A stretch of DNA of 64,000 nucleotides, from assembly GCA_045565285.1 (NCBI GenBank), contig JBJLFR010000019.1, positions 1 through 64,000 on the forward strand, read 5' to 3'. The DNA is from CACIIZ01 sp045565285 (GTDB lineage: Bacteria > Pseudomonadota > Alphaproteobacteria > Rhodobacterales > Rhodobacteraceae). The notes beneath the pieces were generated by a model. It worked only from the letters and a program-made list of their open reading frames with translations, was not told the DNA's origin and did no database searches. A program made the position numbers and the translations under genes. Of the stretch, positions 17,604 to 27,131 are shown one piece after another (position 1 is the stretch's first letter; each line of letters opens with the position of its first letter).

Positions 17604-18611
17604 ATGAATTTTCAATCTGAAAAAAAATTAGTCCAAGAATTTTATAAATCATTAGAAATATCAAAAAATCAACATATACCATCTATTTTTAAAGAATTTT
17701 GTTCTAAAGAATTATTATGGCGCGGATTTCATCCATTTAATATGATTCGTGGTTCAGAAGAAGTAGCAAAAGCCTTTTGGCAACCCCTGCTCAAAAGTCT
17801 AAAAAGATGCCAAAGAAGAGAAGATATTTTTTTAGCTGGATCTAACGATATAAAAGGACATGAGGGTGTTTGGGTTGTATCCATGGGACATTTAATGGGT
17901 CTTTTTGACGAAAATTGGTTAGGGATTCCAGCTACTAATAAACTTTCTATGCTCCGATATTGTGAATTTAATAAAGTTGAAGGAGGAAAAATAATTGAAA
18001 CTGCAATGTTTTTTGATATTCCACATTTTATGGTTCAAACTGGATTAAAACCTTTTACCTCTCAAACTGCAGCTCAACTAGTACAACCAGGTCCAAGAAC
18101 ACATGATGGTTTATTATTTGAAATTCAAGATAAAGATGAAGGAGAGAAAACTACCAAAGCTATTGAGTTCATGGTCAATGATTTAAAAAACTGGAAAAGC
18201 TTTGATCATAAATCTTTAACAAATGAACTTCTTCAAAGCTGGAATGATGATATGGTTTGGTGGGGTCCTACCGGCATTGGCGCGACATATACTATCGAAA
18301 GATATGCTCTACAACACTCTGGTCCATTTAGGGCTGGATTTAAGGATAGAAAATTTATTGGACATATATGCCGTATTGCAGAAGGTAATTATGGTGGTTT
18401 TTTTGGCTGGCCTAATTTGTCTCTTACTCCAAACAGCAGTTTTATGGGAATGCCACCAAGTGAAACTCCAGGGGAAATGAGAGTGATTGATATATATAGA
18501 AGAGAGGGGACAAAATTATCAGAAAATTGGATTTTTATTGATTTATTACATTTTTGGAAAATGCAAGGTATTGATATACTTGAAGAAACATTATCAATAA
18601 ATAGAATATAA
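17604..18611 (+). CDS. Two-lobed SnoaL/NTF2-like protein (third of three, divergent)
   Basis: 335 residues, homologous to the protein at 10654. Shared elements include the FHPFNMIRGSEE segment near residue 45, the GxWVVSMGHLMG segment and WWGPTGIGATYTIERY in the second half. It is transcribed away from the ABC operon with 169 bases between the two starts, and an SD-like AAGGG precedes the ATG. The divergent arrangement around a LacI-type operator puts it in the same probable regulon. The reaction is unknown. Confidence 0.72.
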   Translation: MNFQSEKKLVQEFYKSLEISKNQHIPSIFKEFCSKELLWRGFHPFNMIRGSEEVAKAFWQPLLKSLKRCQRREDIFLAGSNDIKGHEGVWVVSMGHLMGLFDENWLGIPATNKLSMLRYCEFNKVEGGKIIETAMFFDIPHFMVQTGLKPFTSQTAAQLVQPGPRTHDGLLFEIQDKDEGEKTTKAIEFMVNDLKNWKSFDHKSLTNELLQSWNDDMVWWGPTGIGATYTIERYALQHSGPFRAGFKDRKFIGHICRIAEGNYGGFFGWPNLSLTPNSSFMGMPPSETPGEMRVIDIYRREGTKLSENWIFIDLLHFWKMQGIDILEETLSINRI

Positions 18612-18639
18612 AATTATGGTTATGTAAATTTGAAACTTT

Positions 18640-19227
18640 CTATATATCAATTTTCTCATTATTCAACATTTTCTCTTTTATCGATATTCCCCAATGATAC
18701 CCCCCCAATTTCCCAGACTTTCTCAAAACACGGTGGCATGGTATTAACCAGCCTATAGGATTTCGCCCTACTGCTGTAGCAACTGCTCTAGTAGCTTTAG
18801 GAAATCCAATTTTATTAGCAATTTCAGAATATGATTTTGTTTGACCAGATGGAATTTTTAAAAGTTCTTCCCAAACTTTTACTTGAAATGATGTGCCATT
18901 TAAATTCAAACGCAATTCACCTGATCCTGAGAAAATAATTTTAAAATACTCTTTGACTGATTCAAAGTTTTCAAAAAATGGAGTATTACCACTTTTTTTT
19001 TTCATGTCCTCTAAAATAACTTGCTGCCCAAATTCAGATGCAAATGCTAATCCGCATAAACCAATTTCATTTTTCATTATAAGTGCTCTGCCAAAAGGAG
19101 TATTGAACCATCCAAAATTAATTTTGACATCAGTTAATGCTTTTTTATTCTTATTACTATCTATAGATTTAAAACTACAAATAAAATTTTTAATTTTAAT
19201 TTTAATTATCTTGTTAATTTTAGTCAT
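18640..19227 (-). CDS. ogt: Methylated-DNA-protein-cysteine methyltransferase
   Basis: 195 residues. The suicide-repair active site is WLIPCHRVLRKSGKLGGYHWG at the C-terminus, and the DNA-binding helix is FPKATRAVATAVGRNPIG. It removes alkyl groups from O6-alkylguanine by irreversible transfer to the Cys. The N-terminal ~45 residues are a Lys/Ile-rich extension of doubtful significance, so a later start is possible. The Ada N-terminal regulatory domain is absent. It is convergent with the SnoaL-like gene. Confidence 0.92.
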   Translation of the reverse strand: MTKINKIIKIKIKNFICSFKSIDSNKNKKALTDVKINFGWFNTPFGRALIMKNEIGLCGLAFASEFGQQVILEDMKKKSGNTPFFENFESVKEYFKIIFSGSGELRLNLNGTSFQVKVWEELLKIPSGQTKSYSEIANKIGFPKATRAVATAVGRNPIGWLIPCHRVLRKSGKLGGYHWGISIKEKMLNNEKIDI

Positions 19228-19314
19228 AAAAATAATTTTTTTTTAAAGTAATACCCTGGATTTAAGAGCTCAAATAAAATAAATATCTCTTTTTATTAAT
19301 TTTAATTTTAAAAA

Positions 19315-20574
19315 TTAAGTCCAGCCTGAACCTGAAATACCAGGAAGTGGTCCTTCAGACCAAAACCTTGGAGTTAGAAGAGACATTGAAGCAATTTGAC
19401 GAAGTACTTGGTCATCACTTTCCAAAGAAACTGCCTCAACTGCTAATAATAATTTTCCAGCGTTAGTTTCCTCCCAAAACCATTTACCTAGAATCTCAAA
19501 ATCATCTATTTTATCTTTATAAATTCTAGTTTCTGTATATACCGCATTTAAATCCTCAACAACAAGTTTTAATAGTGGGATTGCAGGTAAACCTTTTCTT
19601 GGGCTTTTTGGTTTATTTCCCTTTGCAAATTCAGCAATATACGGAACAAAATCAGAAATCTCCAACTCACTTGCCCCAACTGTTGTTCTTCCAACATTTT
19701 TAACTGCTTCAACATAATCGGGCATTAGATTTGAAAGTTCTCTTTGTACCTCCCCTGCTAACTTATCAATATTTTCTAATTGATTTACTTTATAAATAAG
19801 ATCAACAGGTATGGCATAACTCATCCTTCCTTCTCTTACTGGTATTATTTCTTGAAAATCTTCTAGAACTGGTCCTGAACTTCTTTGAAATAAATCAAAT
19901 GCCCTACGAATTACTTTTTTTTGAAATTCTGGATCGTTAGGTTTTCCTAGAGGTCGCCCCATGGGGAAATTTAACCACAATGCTCTTGGTGGTTTTATAA
20001 TCTCTATATGCTCTTTCACAAATCCTACTAATACAGTAGAGAAACCTTGGGATTCAAAAATATGAGCTAGCCCGCACACGGCGCGCGTACAAAATGGTCA
20101 GACAGGAACAAGAAAAACAGTATCAACTGCTTCTTTTTTCATTTTTTGTGAAACTTCAAGTGCTGATTTTTCCATATCACGAGGATCTGCAGCACCCATA
20201 AAGGTGTAATGATTTTCAGCAACTGAACCTATTTCGTTATCTTTCGCCATTTCAATTAACCGGTCTAAAGGTATTATAGTATTAAGATCTTGTTGCCAAG
20301 CAGTTCTATCATACTCAACTGCGACATGAGTCATGACCAAATCACGATCATTTTTACCTATTACTCTGTAATCTCTTGCCAACCAAGAAAATGGCCTATC
20401 ACCACGCTTAGAAACTGCTGCAGTTGAAATAATGGCTACTTTCCTATTATTTTGTGGTGCAGGATTTGTCCAATTAAAATTTTTGATATCTGGTGGTTCA
20501 AGCTTTTCTATAAAACCTCTTCCAACAGCAGGCATCTGTCTTACTAAAACCAATTTATTGTTAGACTCCATCAT
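19315..20574 (-). CDS. GrdB/PrdB-family selenoprotein with in-frame UGA (Sec)
   Basis: Read through one UGA (20098-20100), this is a continuous 419-residue protein. The junction is FLVPV-U-PFCTRAVCGLAH, the Sec/Cys-rich active site of selenoprotein B of glycine/sarcosine/betaine/D-proline reductases (related to the CTRCG region of GrdB). The sequence on both sides of the UGA is homologous to one family, with no gap or frame change. A GC-rich hairpin follows the UGA at 20070-20086. tRNA-Sec, selB and selA lie directly upstream. The C-terminal half contains FPMGRPLGKPND and ends ISGSGWT. The substrate is unknown; in organisms of this type a role other than Stickland amino-acid reduction is likely. 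Confidence 0.92.
20070..20086 (-). promoter_or_regulatory. Candidate bacterial SECIS hairpin
   Basis: On the minus strand, 11 bases after the UGA, GCGCGC and GCGGGC fold around the loop CGTGT: five G-C pairs with one G/G mismatch. The GU in the loop is the kind of apical contact SelB recognises. Its high GC stands out sharply in this AT-rich DNA, although part of that reflects the CTRAVCG codons. Confidence 0.55.
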
Positions 20575-20637
20575 TTAATATTTTGTAAAATTAAATTATC
20601 AAATTCGAAATTTTTATCAACAAATAATTTGTATTGG

Positions 20638-20729
20638 CGGAAGGAGCGGGAGTCGAACCCACCAAACTCATGTAATGAGTCTCAACGGATTTGAAGTCCG
20701 TGCGCCCCACCGGGGAACGTTTACCTTCC
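20638..20729 (-). tRNA. selC: tRNA-Sec (UCA)
   Basis: A 92-nt gene (CCA encoded at 20635-20637). It starts GGAAGG and ends CCTTCC-G-CCA. The anticodon stem-loop is CGGACTTCAAATCCG with anticodon TCA. It has a long extra arm (GAGACTCATTACATGAGTTT) and a T-arm GTGGGTTCGACTCCCGC. The 3' end CTTCCGCCA matches E. coli selC. One T/T mismatch appears at acceptor position 7. It sits between selB and the selenoprotein it serves. Confidence 0.95.
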
Positions 20730-20794
20730 TATTTGATAATATCAAAAATAAAAAAAAAAATCTACTTTTTCTAAATTTTTTAATCAAATAATTT

Positions 20795-22705
20795 TTAATC
20801 CTTAAAAGATTTTAGAATAACTCTTCCTTCTTCTAATCGCTTAGTAAAACCTATTTTGTCAAAATATTCTAATATTTCTACTGATAAATTTCTTGTTATT
20901 CCTGTATTTTGGGAGAACTTTTTGACTGTAATTTTATCAATATTTTCACTTTTCATTATACCTTCAAAAATAGAAACTATTTCATCAAAACTAGTTGATA
21001 ATATATACCTATTTTCATTAATCTTTGATAAATAACCAAAACTTGAAGCCTTTTTTAAAATAGGTTCTAATACTTTCAAATCAATTCCAATATCGGTAGA
21101 TATTTCTTTAATTTTTGGTGGTAGAAAACCGTATTCTTTAAATTTTTTTTCTAGATCATACCACCATGATATATTGCTTACATTTTCAAAAAAATGAATT
21201 GGATGATAAAATAAATTTTTGAACTTTTTCAATTTTCCAGACTTTACAGATTCATTTGTAATATTTTTGATTACAAAATCAGGAACTTTTATTTTTAAGG
21301 CATTTGATAATGTAATAAAGTCTGTACCATTCTTAGATTTATATTCTTGTTTTTTATATAATTCATCTAAAATTAATTTTTGAAAGTAAATCCAATTTTT
21401 TCTTAGGATTAACCACTTTTGTGATTTATATAATTCTGTAATGATATCTATTGATCTTACGATATTTTCAAATTCTGAAATGGTTAAATTTCGAACCATT
21501 AAGAAATTTTCTAAATCTATTCCTTCTATATGATGAAGAAGCAGATTATTCAAAGCAGCTTTTGAAGAATTTGAATTAATTAATTCTAATCTCTTCAAAT
21601 ATAAATTTCGAACATTAGATTTGCTATTTTTTTTTGCAAAAGGATTTATAATATACCCTCCCCCTATTGTTCGTCTAGACGATATATCTCTAATTATAAA
21701 TTTGTCACCAAATACTGCATGCACTGGTTTATCTACTACTAATTGAACTTTTTTCTTTTCCCCTGGATTAATAGATAAGTTTCCTAAAATACCTATACGA
21801 GAGGTGACATTTCCTGAACCAAGATATAGATGTACAGCTGTCCAATGTTTAAATTTTTGTTTTTCATTTTTTAAAATTGTGAGAACTGCGTCTAACCGAC
21901 TAGTTAAGAAAAAGATATTTTTGGATAGTATCCAATCTCCGCGACTTATTTTCTCTATATCAATATTACGTGCAGCAATATTAAGCGAACAACGCTGTCC
22001 CTCTTCCCCTATAAGGCTTTTTTTACCTTGACTGTGAATAGCTCGAATTTTCAAACTATGTCCTGTTGCAGAGTGTATAAGTTCATCTCCAGTAATTACT
22101 TTACCAGAAACTGCTGTTCCAGTTACTACTATACCTGAACCTTTAACTAAAAACTTTCTATCCACTGATAGTCGGAAATTACCTTTTATGGTCCTATTTT
22201 GATAATTGAGTGCAACCTCTTTTAAATGATTAATTAAATTATTTATACCTTGTCTTGTTTTATTTGAAATTTGAAAAATTTTAGCATTTGGAAAATTTGT
22301 TTGGTTGATAATATTTTTAACAAGGTTATTAACATTAGATAATTTATCTTTGTCAACTTTATCAATTTTACTTAATACTACCGCACAATTTTTAACTTGA
22401 AGAAGTTGCAAAATTGATAAATGCTCTTCAGTCTGTGGCATTGGTCCATCATCTGCTGCAATAACCAATAATCCAAAATCAACACTTGAAAATCCTGAAA
22501 GCATATTGCTAATGAATCTTTCATGCCCTGGTACATCTATGAAGTTTAGGATTATTCCATTGCCAAGTTCATGATATGCAAAACCAAGGTCAATTGATAT
22601 ACCCCTTTCTTTTTCTTCAGGTAGTCGATCCGAATTTATTCCAGTAATTGCCTCAACTAATTTTGTTTTTCCATGATCAATATGACCTGCTGTGGCAATT
22701 ATCAT
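20795..22705 (-). CDS. selB: Selenocysteine-specific elongation factor SelB
   Basis: About 636 residues. The GTPase domain has G1 AGHIDHGKT, switch II FIDVPGHERF and SKIDKVD in the NKxD position. EF-Tu-like domains 2-3 follow (RKFLVKGSGIVVTGTAVSG, IRDISSRRTIGGG). The C-terminal ~250 residues are the Lys-rich winged-helix array that binds SECIS RNA. It delivers Sec-tRNA to UGA codons. I chose the ATG at 22705 (MIIATAGH), 4 bases after the selA stop; an in-frame ATG at 22723 would overlap selA. Confidence 0.95.
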   Translation of the reverse strand: MIIATAGHIDHGKTKLVEAITGINSDRLPEEKERGISIDLGFAYHELGNGIILNFIDVPGHERFISNMLSGFSSVDFGLLVIAADDGPMPQTEEHLSILQLLQVKNCAVVLSKIDKVDKDKLSNVNNLVKNIINQTNFPNAKIFQISNKTRQGINNLINHLKEVALNYQNRTIKGNFRLSVDRKFLVKGSGIVVTGTAVSGKVITGDELIHSATGHSLKIRAIHSQGKKSLIGEEGQRCSLNIAARNIDIEKISRGDWILSKNIFFLTSRLDAVLTILKNEKQKFKHWTAVHLYLGSGNVTSRIGILGNLSINPGEKKKVQLVVDKPVHAVFGDKFIIRDISSRRTIGGGYIINPFAKKNSKSNVRNLYLKRLELINSNSSKAALNNLLLHHIEGIDLENFLMVRNLTISEFENIVRSIDIITELYKSQKWLILRKNWIYFQKLILDELYKKQEYKSKNGTDFITLSNALKIKVPDFVIKNITNESVKSGKLKKFKNLFYHPIHFFENVSNISWWYDLEKKFKEYGFLPPKIKEISTDIGIDLKVLEPILKKASSFGYLSKINENRYILSTSFDEIVSIFEGIMKSENIDKITVKKFSQNTGITRNLSVEILEYFDKIGFTKRLEEGRVILKSFKD

Positions 22706-22709
22706 AAGA

Positions 22710-24143
22710 TCAAAGATCCTCACCCATTTTTAAAGACTGTAACTGTTTTATTAAATCAGTATCTTTTTCCAAACATCTAAAATCTAACACTAAAGCGCCA
22801 TCCTTAATCCGCCCTATAATTGGGGTTGGAAGTTTTCTAAGTTTTTGTGCAAATTCAATAGGAAATAATCCACTATTTTTCTTAGTGCTTTTTTGGAAAG
22901 AAATTCCAACACTTGGTATAGATAAATTAGGGAGAGTTCCACTACCCATTTGACTAAAGCAATTAATAATTTTTATTTTTATTTTACCTCTAAAAATAGG
23001 TTCAATTTTTGAAAAAACTCTTTCAGCCTGTTTCTTAATGTCCTCTTTTGGCCGTGCAAGAAATCTAAGAGTAGGAATTTCTTCAACTATTTTTTTTGGG
23101 TCTTGGTAAATTTTAAGAATTGAAGACAATGCTGCAATAGTAAACTTATCACATCTCATTGCTCGTTTCATTGCATTTTTTTTTATTTTTTTGATAAGAT
23201 CAGATCGCCCTGCAATGATTCCACATTGAGGTCCACCCATTAGTTTGTCACCACTAAATGTAACTAAGTCCACACCTTCCTTAAGCTTATCATATGGTGT
23301 TGGCTCAAATTTCAAACCAACCTTACTTAAATCTACAATTGCTCCACTTCCTAAATCTACGACTAATGGCAAATTCGTTTTTTTACTTAAACTAACTAAA
23401 TCTTTTTCATCAACACTCTTAGTATAACCATTTATAGTAAAATTACTGGAATAAGTCTTAAAAATTAATCCCGTTTTAGTATTAATTGCATCTTCATAAT
23501 CACTTAAATTTGTTATGTTGGTTGTTGCTATTTCCCTTAAAATGCAGTTTGAGCTTTGCATTATATCAGGCAACCTAAAAGAACCACCTATTTCTATAAG
23601 TTCACCACGGCTTATTATTACTTCTTTACGTCTAGCAAGAGTATTTAAAACTAACATGACTGCAGCAGCATTATTATTTACTATTGTAACTGCTTCAGCC
23701 CCTAATAATGAACATAGTTTACTTTCAATATGTATTTCTCTGTCACTTCTCTTTCCAGTTTCAATGTCATATTCAATATTATAATTAGATCCTAGCACTT
23801 CCTCTATTTTTTTCAGTGCTAATTTTGGAAGTATGGCTCTTCCAAAATTAGAATGTAATATTATTCCACTGAGATTTAATATAGGAATTAAAGTATCTTG
23901 AGTTTCTAAAATTATAGTTTTTTTTAGAAGTTTAATAATATAATCACTTGAAAGTTTGTGATGATTTTTTTTAGTATCTTTTTTTAATGATTTTCTATAG
24001 TCATGAAATATTCTACGTATGGCATTTACAACTACAGGTTGACCATACTGATCCATCAATTTTTGAACTTCTGTAAAATTCAGGATTTTATGAACAGGTG
24101 GGATTAAAGATAAATAAGATTTAACAATTTCAGTCTTTTTCAT
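22710..24143 (-). CDS. selA: L-seryl-tRNA(Sec) selenium transferase
   Basis: 477-residue PLP enzyme that converts Ser-tRNA(Sec) to Sec-tRNA(Sec) with selenophosphate. It has the N-terminal SelA domain, the LNLSGIILHSNFGRA segment and the PLP-lysine motif TFSGDKLMGGPQCGII at about residues 296-311. The C-terminal RKLPTPIIGRI is also typical. It is the first gene of the selA-selB-selC-selenoprotein cluster. selD is not in the window and must be elsewhere for the system to work. Confidence 0.96.
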   Translation of the reverse strand: MKKTEIVKSYLSLIPPVHKILNFTEVQKLMDQYGQPVVVNAIRRIFHDYRKSLKKDTKKNHHKLSSDYIIKLLKKTIILETQDTLIPILNLSGIILHSNFGRAILPKLALKKIEEVLGSNYNIEYDIETGKRSDREIHIESKLCSLLGAEAVTIVNNNAAAVMLVLNTLARRKEVIISRGELIEIGGSFRLPDIMQSSNCILREIATTNITNLSDYEDAINTKTGLIFKTYSSNFTINGYTKSVDEKDLVSLSKKTNLPLVVDLGSGAIVDLSKVGLKFEPTPYDKLKEGVDLVTFSGDKLMGGPQCGIIAGRSDLIKKIKKNAMKRAMRCDKFTIAALSSILKIYQDPKKIVEEIPTLRFLARPKEDIKKQAERVFSKIEPIFRGKIKIKIINCFSQMGSGTLPNLSIPSVGISFQKSTKKNSGLFPIEFAQKLRKLPTPIIGRIKDGALVLDFRCLEKDTDLIKQLQSLKMGEDL

Positions 24144-24549
24144 AAATTTATGATTTTAATAAAATTTAATTTTTTAATCTAGTACTTTAATATCTTATTT
24201 TTTTTATATTGGGAATTTAATAAATGAATTTATAATTTCACTTTTTTTGTTTTAGGTTTAATTTCATTTTCGTTTCTTAAAGTAATTCAAATATTTTCAT
24301 TTTTTTTAAAAAAAATGAGATTTTAAAAAAAAAACTATGCAATTATTTTGGAAGCTGCACCAATAGATTCAACACTTCACAAGATGGAGGATCCTGAAAT
24401 AACTCTTACAAGAATAGCATTAAATTTAGAACATTCTAAACTATCAGCTTTACCTAGAACTTTAAGAAATTGAACTTGAATTAGCCTTTTAAAAACATGA
24501 CTGAAATATATAATGCAAAATAAATTAAATCATGATTGTAAAAATCAGA
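24144..24549. other. Gene-poor gap with one possible gene remnant
   Basis: Between the selA start and the end of the hydantoin-racemase-like gene. It is mostly very AT-rich, with long A and T runs. On the plus strand a frame at 24333-24473 is open and ends at TGA; it reads LEAAPIDSTLHKMEDPEIT then LTRIALNLEHSKLSALPRT. The composition looks like the C-terminal end of a lost protein. There is no start codon, SD or recognised family. No RNA gene is seen. Confidence 0.4.
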
Positions 24550-25278
24550 CTACTCTAAGGAAAATGGTTTATAAATACCAGAATATTTTTTTGGATTAGG
24601 ATAAGAATAACCTCCCAATTTACTAGTATTTTTTTTCATCCTTATTAAACCTTCTGCCAAAACAATTGATGCTGAAACTCCTTCAATTACTGGAATAGAA
24701 AACTTTTCTTCCAATTTTTGAGCAAAATCAGCCATACCTGCACATCCTAAAACAATTGCTTCAGCTTTATAGTTATTAATGGATTTTTCTATTTCTTTCT
24801 CAATACTCGATGAAGCATTACTATCTTCATTGTCAAGATCTAAAACTGGAATGTTAACAGATGAAACGTTTACACAAATCCGATCAAACCCACGTTTTAA
24901 AAGGTTATTTTTAAGAATTGGGACGCTAGCATCGAGTGTTGTTATAACAGAAAATGTTCCAGCTAAGCATGAGGCAATGTGATATGAAGAATCCCCTATT
25001 CCCAATACTGGTTTATTAGTTATTGTTCTAACAGCATCTAAACCAGTATCATCAAAACATCCTATTATGTATGCATCAGCTTCTTTATTAGAAAAAACTT
25101 CCTCCAAGATACCAGGAATGCAAAATACTTCATCATAATAACCTTCTATACTTTCAGGTCCGTTTTTAGGATTGGTAGCAACTATACTTGTACCATTGGA
25201 AGCAACTTTATTTGCCACCATTTCTATTCTGTCAGTCATTTTTTTTGTTGTGTTAGGATTAATTATACAAATTAACAT
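24550..25278 (-). CDS. Asp/Glu/hydantoin racemase-family protein
   Basis: 242 residues. It begins MLICIINPNTTKKMTDRI, the family N-terminus. The two catalytic-type cysteines are in IIGCFDDTGLDAVR and VLGCAGMADF, so a two-base racemase mechanism is possible. Hydantoin or allantoin racemase is the nearest described activity. It is 13 bases downstream of the PotC-type permease, so it probably acts on the compound imported by this ABC system. Confidence 0.83.
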   Translation of the reverse strand: MLICIINPNTTKKMTDRIEMVANKVASNGTSIVATNPKNGPESIEGYYDEVFCIPGILEEVFSNKEADAYIIGCFDDTGLDAVRTITNKPVLGIGDSSYHIASCLAGTFSVITTLDASVPILKNNLLKRGFDRICVNVSSVNIPVLDLDNEDSNASSSIEKEIEKSINNYKAEAIVLGCAGMADFAQKLEEKFSIPVIEGVSASIVLAEGLIRMKKNTSKLGGYSYPNPKKYSGIYKPFSLE

Positions 25279-25291
25279 ATTTGTTACTTTC

Positions 25292-26164
25292 TTATTTAAT
25301 TCTCCTATATCTAAGGATATAAACCAATGATAAAGAGAGCCCTATGACAAGAAAAGAAATGCTAGTAGTAACAGTTCCTAAGGCATAGATTATAGGCGTT
25401 GTGACCGTTGTTGTTAAACCCCTTAGATCAAGAGGTAAAGTATTGGTAGCACCCATTACTTGAGATGACCTGGCCAATTCATCATAAGATAATGTAAAAC
25501 CAAAAAGTGCTATTCCAACTATGCTCGGGGCTATAATCGGAAAAACCACATACCAAAATGTCTGATATGAATTTGCGCCCAAATCTCTGGATGCTTCTTC
25601 TAAAGATTTATCAAATCTATTAAAAATAGCAAACATAATCAACAACCCAAATGGGAGGGTCCATGTTAATTGTGCACCAAATCCACTTGTATACATTCCC
25701 AAGGACGTTTGAAAATTATCTATAATTGTTTGTATTTCAAACGTTTCTCCAAAAGTAGTTATTAAACTATCTATCAATCTAAATTCTAATGCTACTCCTA
25801 ATGATAATACTATTGAAGGAACTATCAGACTAGCAATTGTTGTATAAAATAGAAGATCAGATCCTAAAAATTTTTTTCTGAATGCTAAACCAGCTGATAC
25901 TGAAAGTACAACAGTTAGAATCATAACAAAAATACCTAAACCTATGGATCTTCTAAAAGATGCACCAATATCAACTAAACCAGAGCCTTTCCAAAGCTCT
26001 CCAAACCAATAAAAAGAAAATCCATTTAAAGGAAAAGTTAATCCACCTGAAGGGCCTTGAAAACTTAATAAAATTATTGAAAATATGGGTCCATAAAGAA
26101 ATATAACAAAAGAAACAAATATTGACAAAAATATAAGAAACCCTGTTGAGCCAGTCTTATGCAT
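25292..26164 (-). CDS. ABC transporter permease, PotC type
   Basis: 290-residue inner-membrane permease with six helices. The EAA loop is LEEASRDLGANSYQTFWYVVFP. It begins one base after its partner permease gene and forms the heterodimeric channel with it. The family imports polyamines, opines or other small cations. The specificity of this one is not readable. Confidence 0.9.
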   Translation of the reverse strand: MHKTGSTGFLIFLSIFVSFVIFLYGPIFSIILLSFQGPSGGLTFPLNGFSFYWFGELWKGSGLVDIGASFRRSIGLGIFVMILTVVLSVSAGLAFRKKFLGSDLLFYTTIASLIVPSIVLSLGVALEFRLIDSLITTFGETFEIQTIIDNFQTSLGMYTSGFGAQLTWTLPFGLLIMFAIFNRFDKSLEEASRDLGANSYQTFWYVVFPIIAPSIVGIALFGFTLSYDELARSSQVMGATNTLPLDLRGLTTTVTTPIIYALGTVTTSISFLVIGLSLSLVYILRYRRIK

Positions 26165-27052
26165 TTAAAGCTCCTTTCTTATATCAATAAATTTAGTCAT
26201 AACGATGATGATGAAAATTGTAATTAATAATAATATTACTGAATTTGCAGCTGCTCCTGGTAATTGAAGATAGTTCATTTCTGTGTTTATTATTTTACCA
26301 ATAGAAGCAAGTTGTTGACCACCCATGATGCCAATAGTCAAAAAATCACCCATTACGACTGTAATGACAAATATAGATCCTATAATTATACCTGGTTTAC
26401 ATAAAGGTATTATAACATTTGTTATTATTTGAAATTGATTAGCTCCTGAGTCATATGCCGCTTCTATAACTTCTTTATCAATACGTAACATAGAGTTGAA
26501 AATAGGTACTATCATAAATAATGTATATAAATGAACTAATGCCAGAATAACTGAAAAACTTGAATAAAGTAACCACTCAACAGGTTCTTGAATTATACCT
26601 AATGATATTAATGTATCATTTACTAAACCATTTCTTCCTAAAAGGGGAATCCAGGATACCATACGTATCACATTGGATGTCCAAAAAGGAATGGTACATA
26701 TTAAAAATAGAATTATTTGTAATGGTAAAGAATTTACATAAAAAGCAAGAAAATAAGCTACACAAAAACCCAATAGCAACGTTATTAACCAAGTAAAAAA
26801 ACAAAAGAAAAAAGTTGAAATGTAAGTTTTGAATGTAAGACAAAGTCCATCTTCAAAAGTAAAACAGCCTTGGAATATATAAACATAATTACCAATAATA
26901 AAATCTGGTATTATCGAATACTCAGTATAATCCCAAAAACTTACTATTAGAGTTAATATTAGTGGTACAACAAAATATGCAATAAATATAATAGCAAAAG
27001 GTATAGCTAACCAAGAAAGTTTAGGCTGAAAAATACGTATCTGTTTTTTCAA
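26165..27052 (-). CDS. ABC transporter permease, PotB type
   Basis: 295 residues, six membrane segments, with the EAA-type loop IEAAYDSGANQFQIITNVIIP. It follows the binding-protein gene, from which a perfect 10-bp hairpin (27082-27106) separates it. It is partner of the PotC-type permease immediately downstream. Confidence 0.9.
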   Translation of the reverse strand: MKKQIRIFQPKLSWLAIPFAIIFIAYFVVPLILTLIVSFWDYTEYSIIPDFIIGNYVYIFQGCFTFEDGLCLTFKTYISTFFFCFFTWLITLLLGFCVAYFLAFYVNSLPLQIILFLICTIPFWTSNVIRMVSWIPLLGRNGLVNDTLISLGIIQEPVEWLLYSSFSVILALVHLYTLFMIVPIFNSMLRIDKEVIEAAYDSGANQFQIITNVIIPLCKPGIIIGSIFVITVVMGDFLTIGIMGGQQLASIGKIINTEMNYLQLPGAAANSVILLLITIFIIIVMTKFIDIRKEL

Positions 27053-27081
27053 ATTAATTTACTCTTATTTAGTTAAAAATC

Positions 27082-27106
27082 GGGCTATTAATTACCTTAA
27101 TAGCCC
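27082..27106 (-). terminator. Hairpin between solute-binding-protein and permease genes
   Basis: GGGCTATTAA (27082-27091) and TTAATAGCCC (27097-27106) form a perfect 10-bp stem around a 5-base loop. On the minus strand it is followed by GATTTTTA, so it resembles a leaky intrinsic terminator inside the operon. Confidence 0.8.
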
Positions 27107-27131
27107 AACTTAATTTTTAAATAATTAAAAT

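Noticed and set aside
19315..20079. Separate short protein starting at an internal Met after the UGA
   Set aside because: Its upstream in-frame sequence is conserved active-site coding, and the selenocysteine machinery is adjacent. One selenoprotein is the better explanation.
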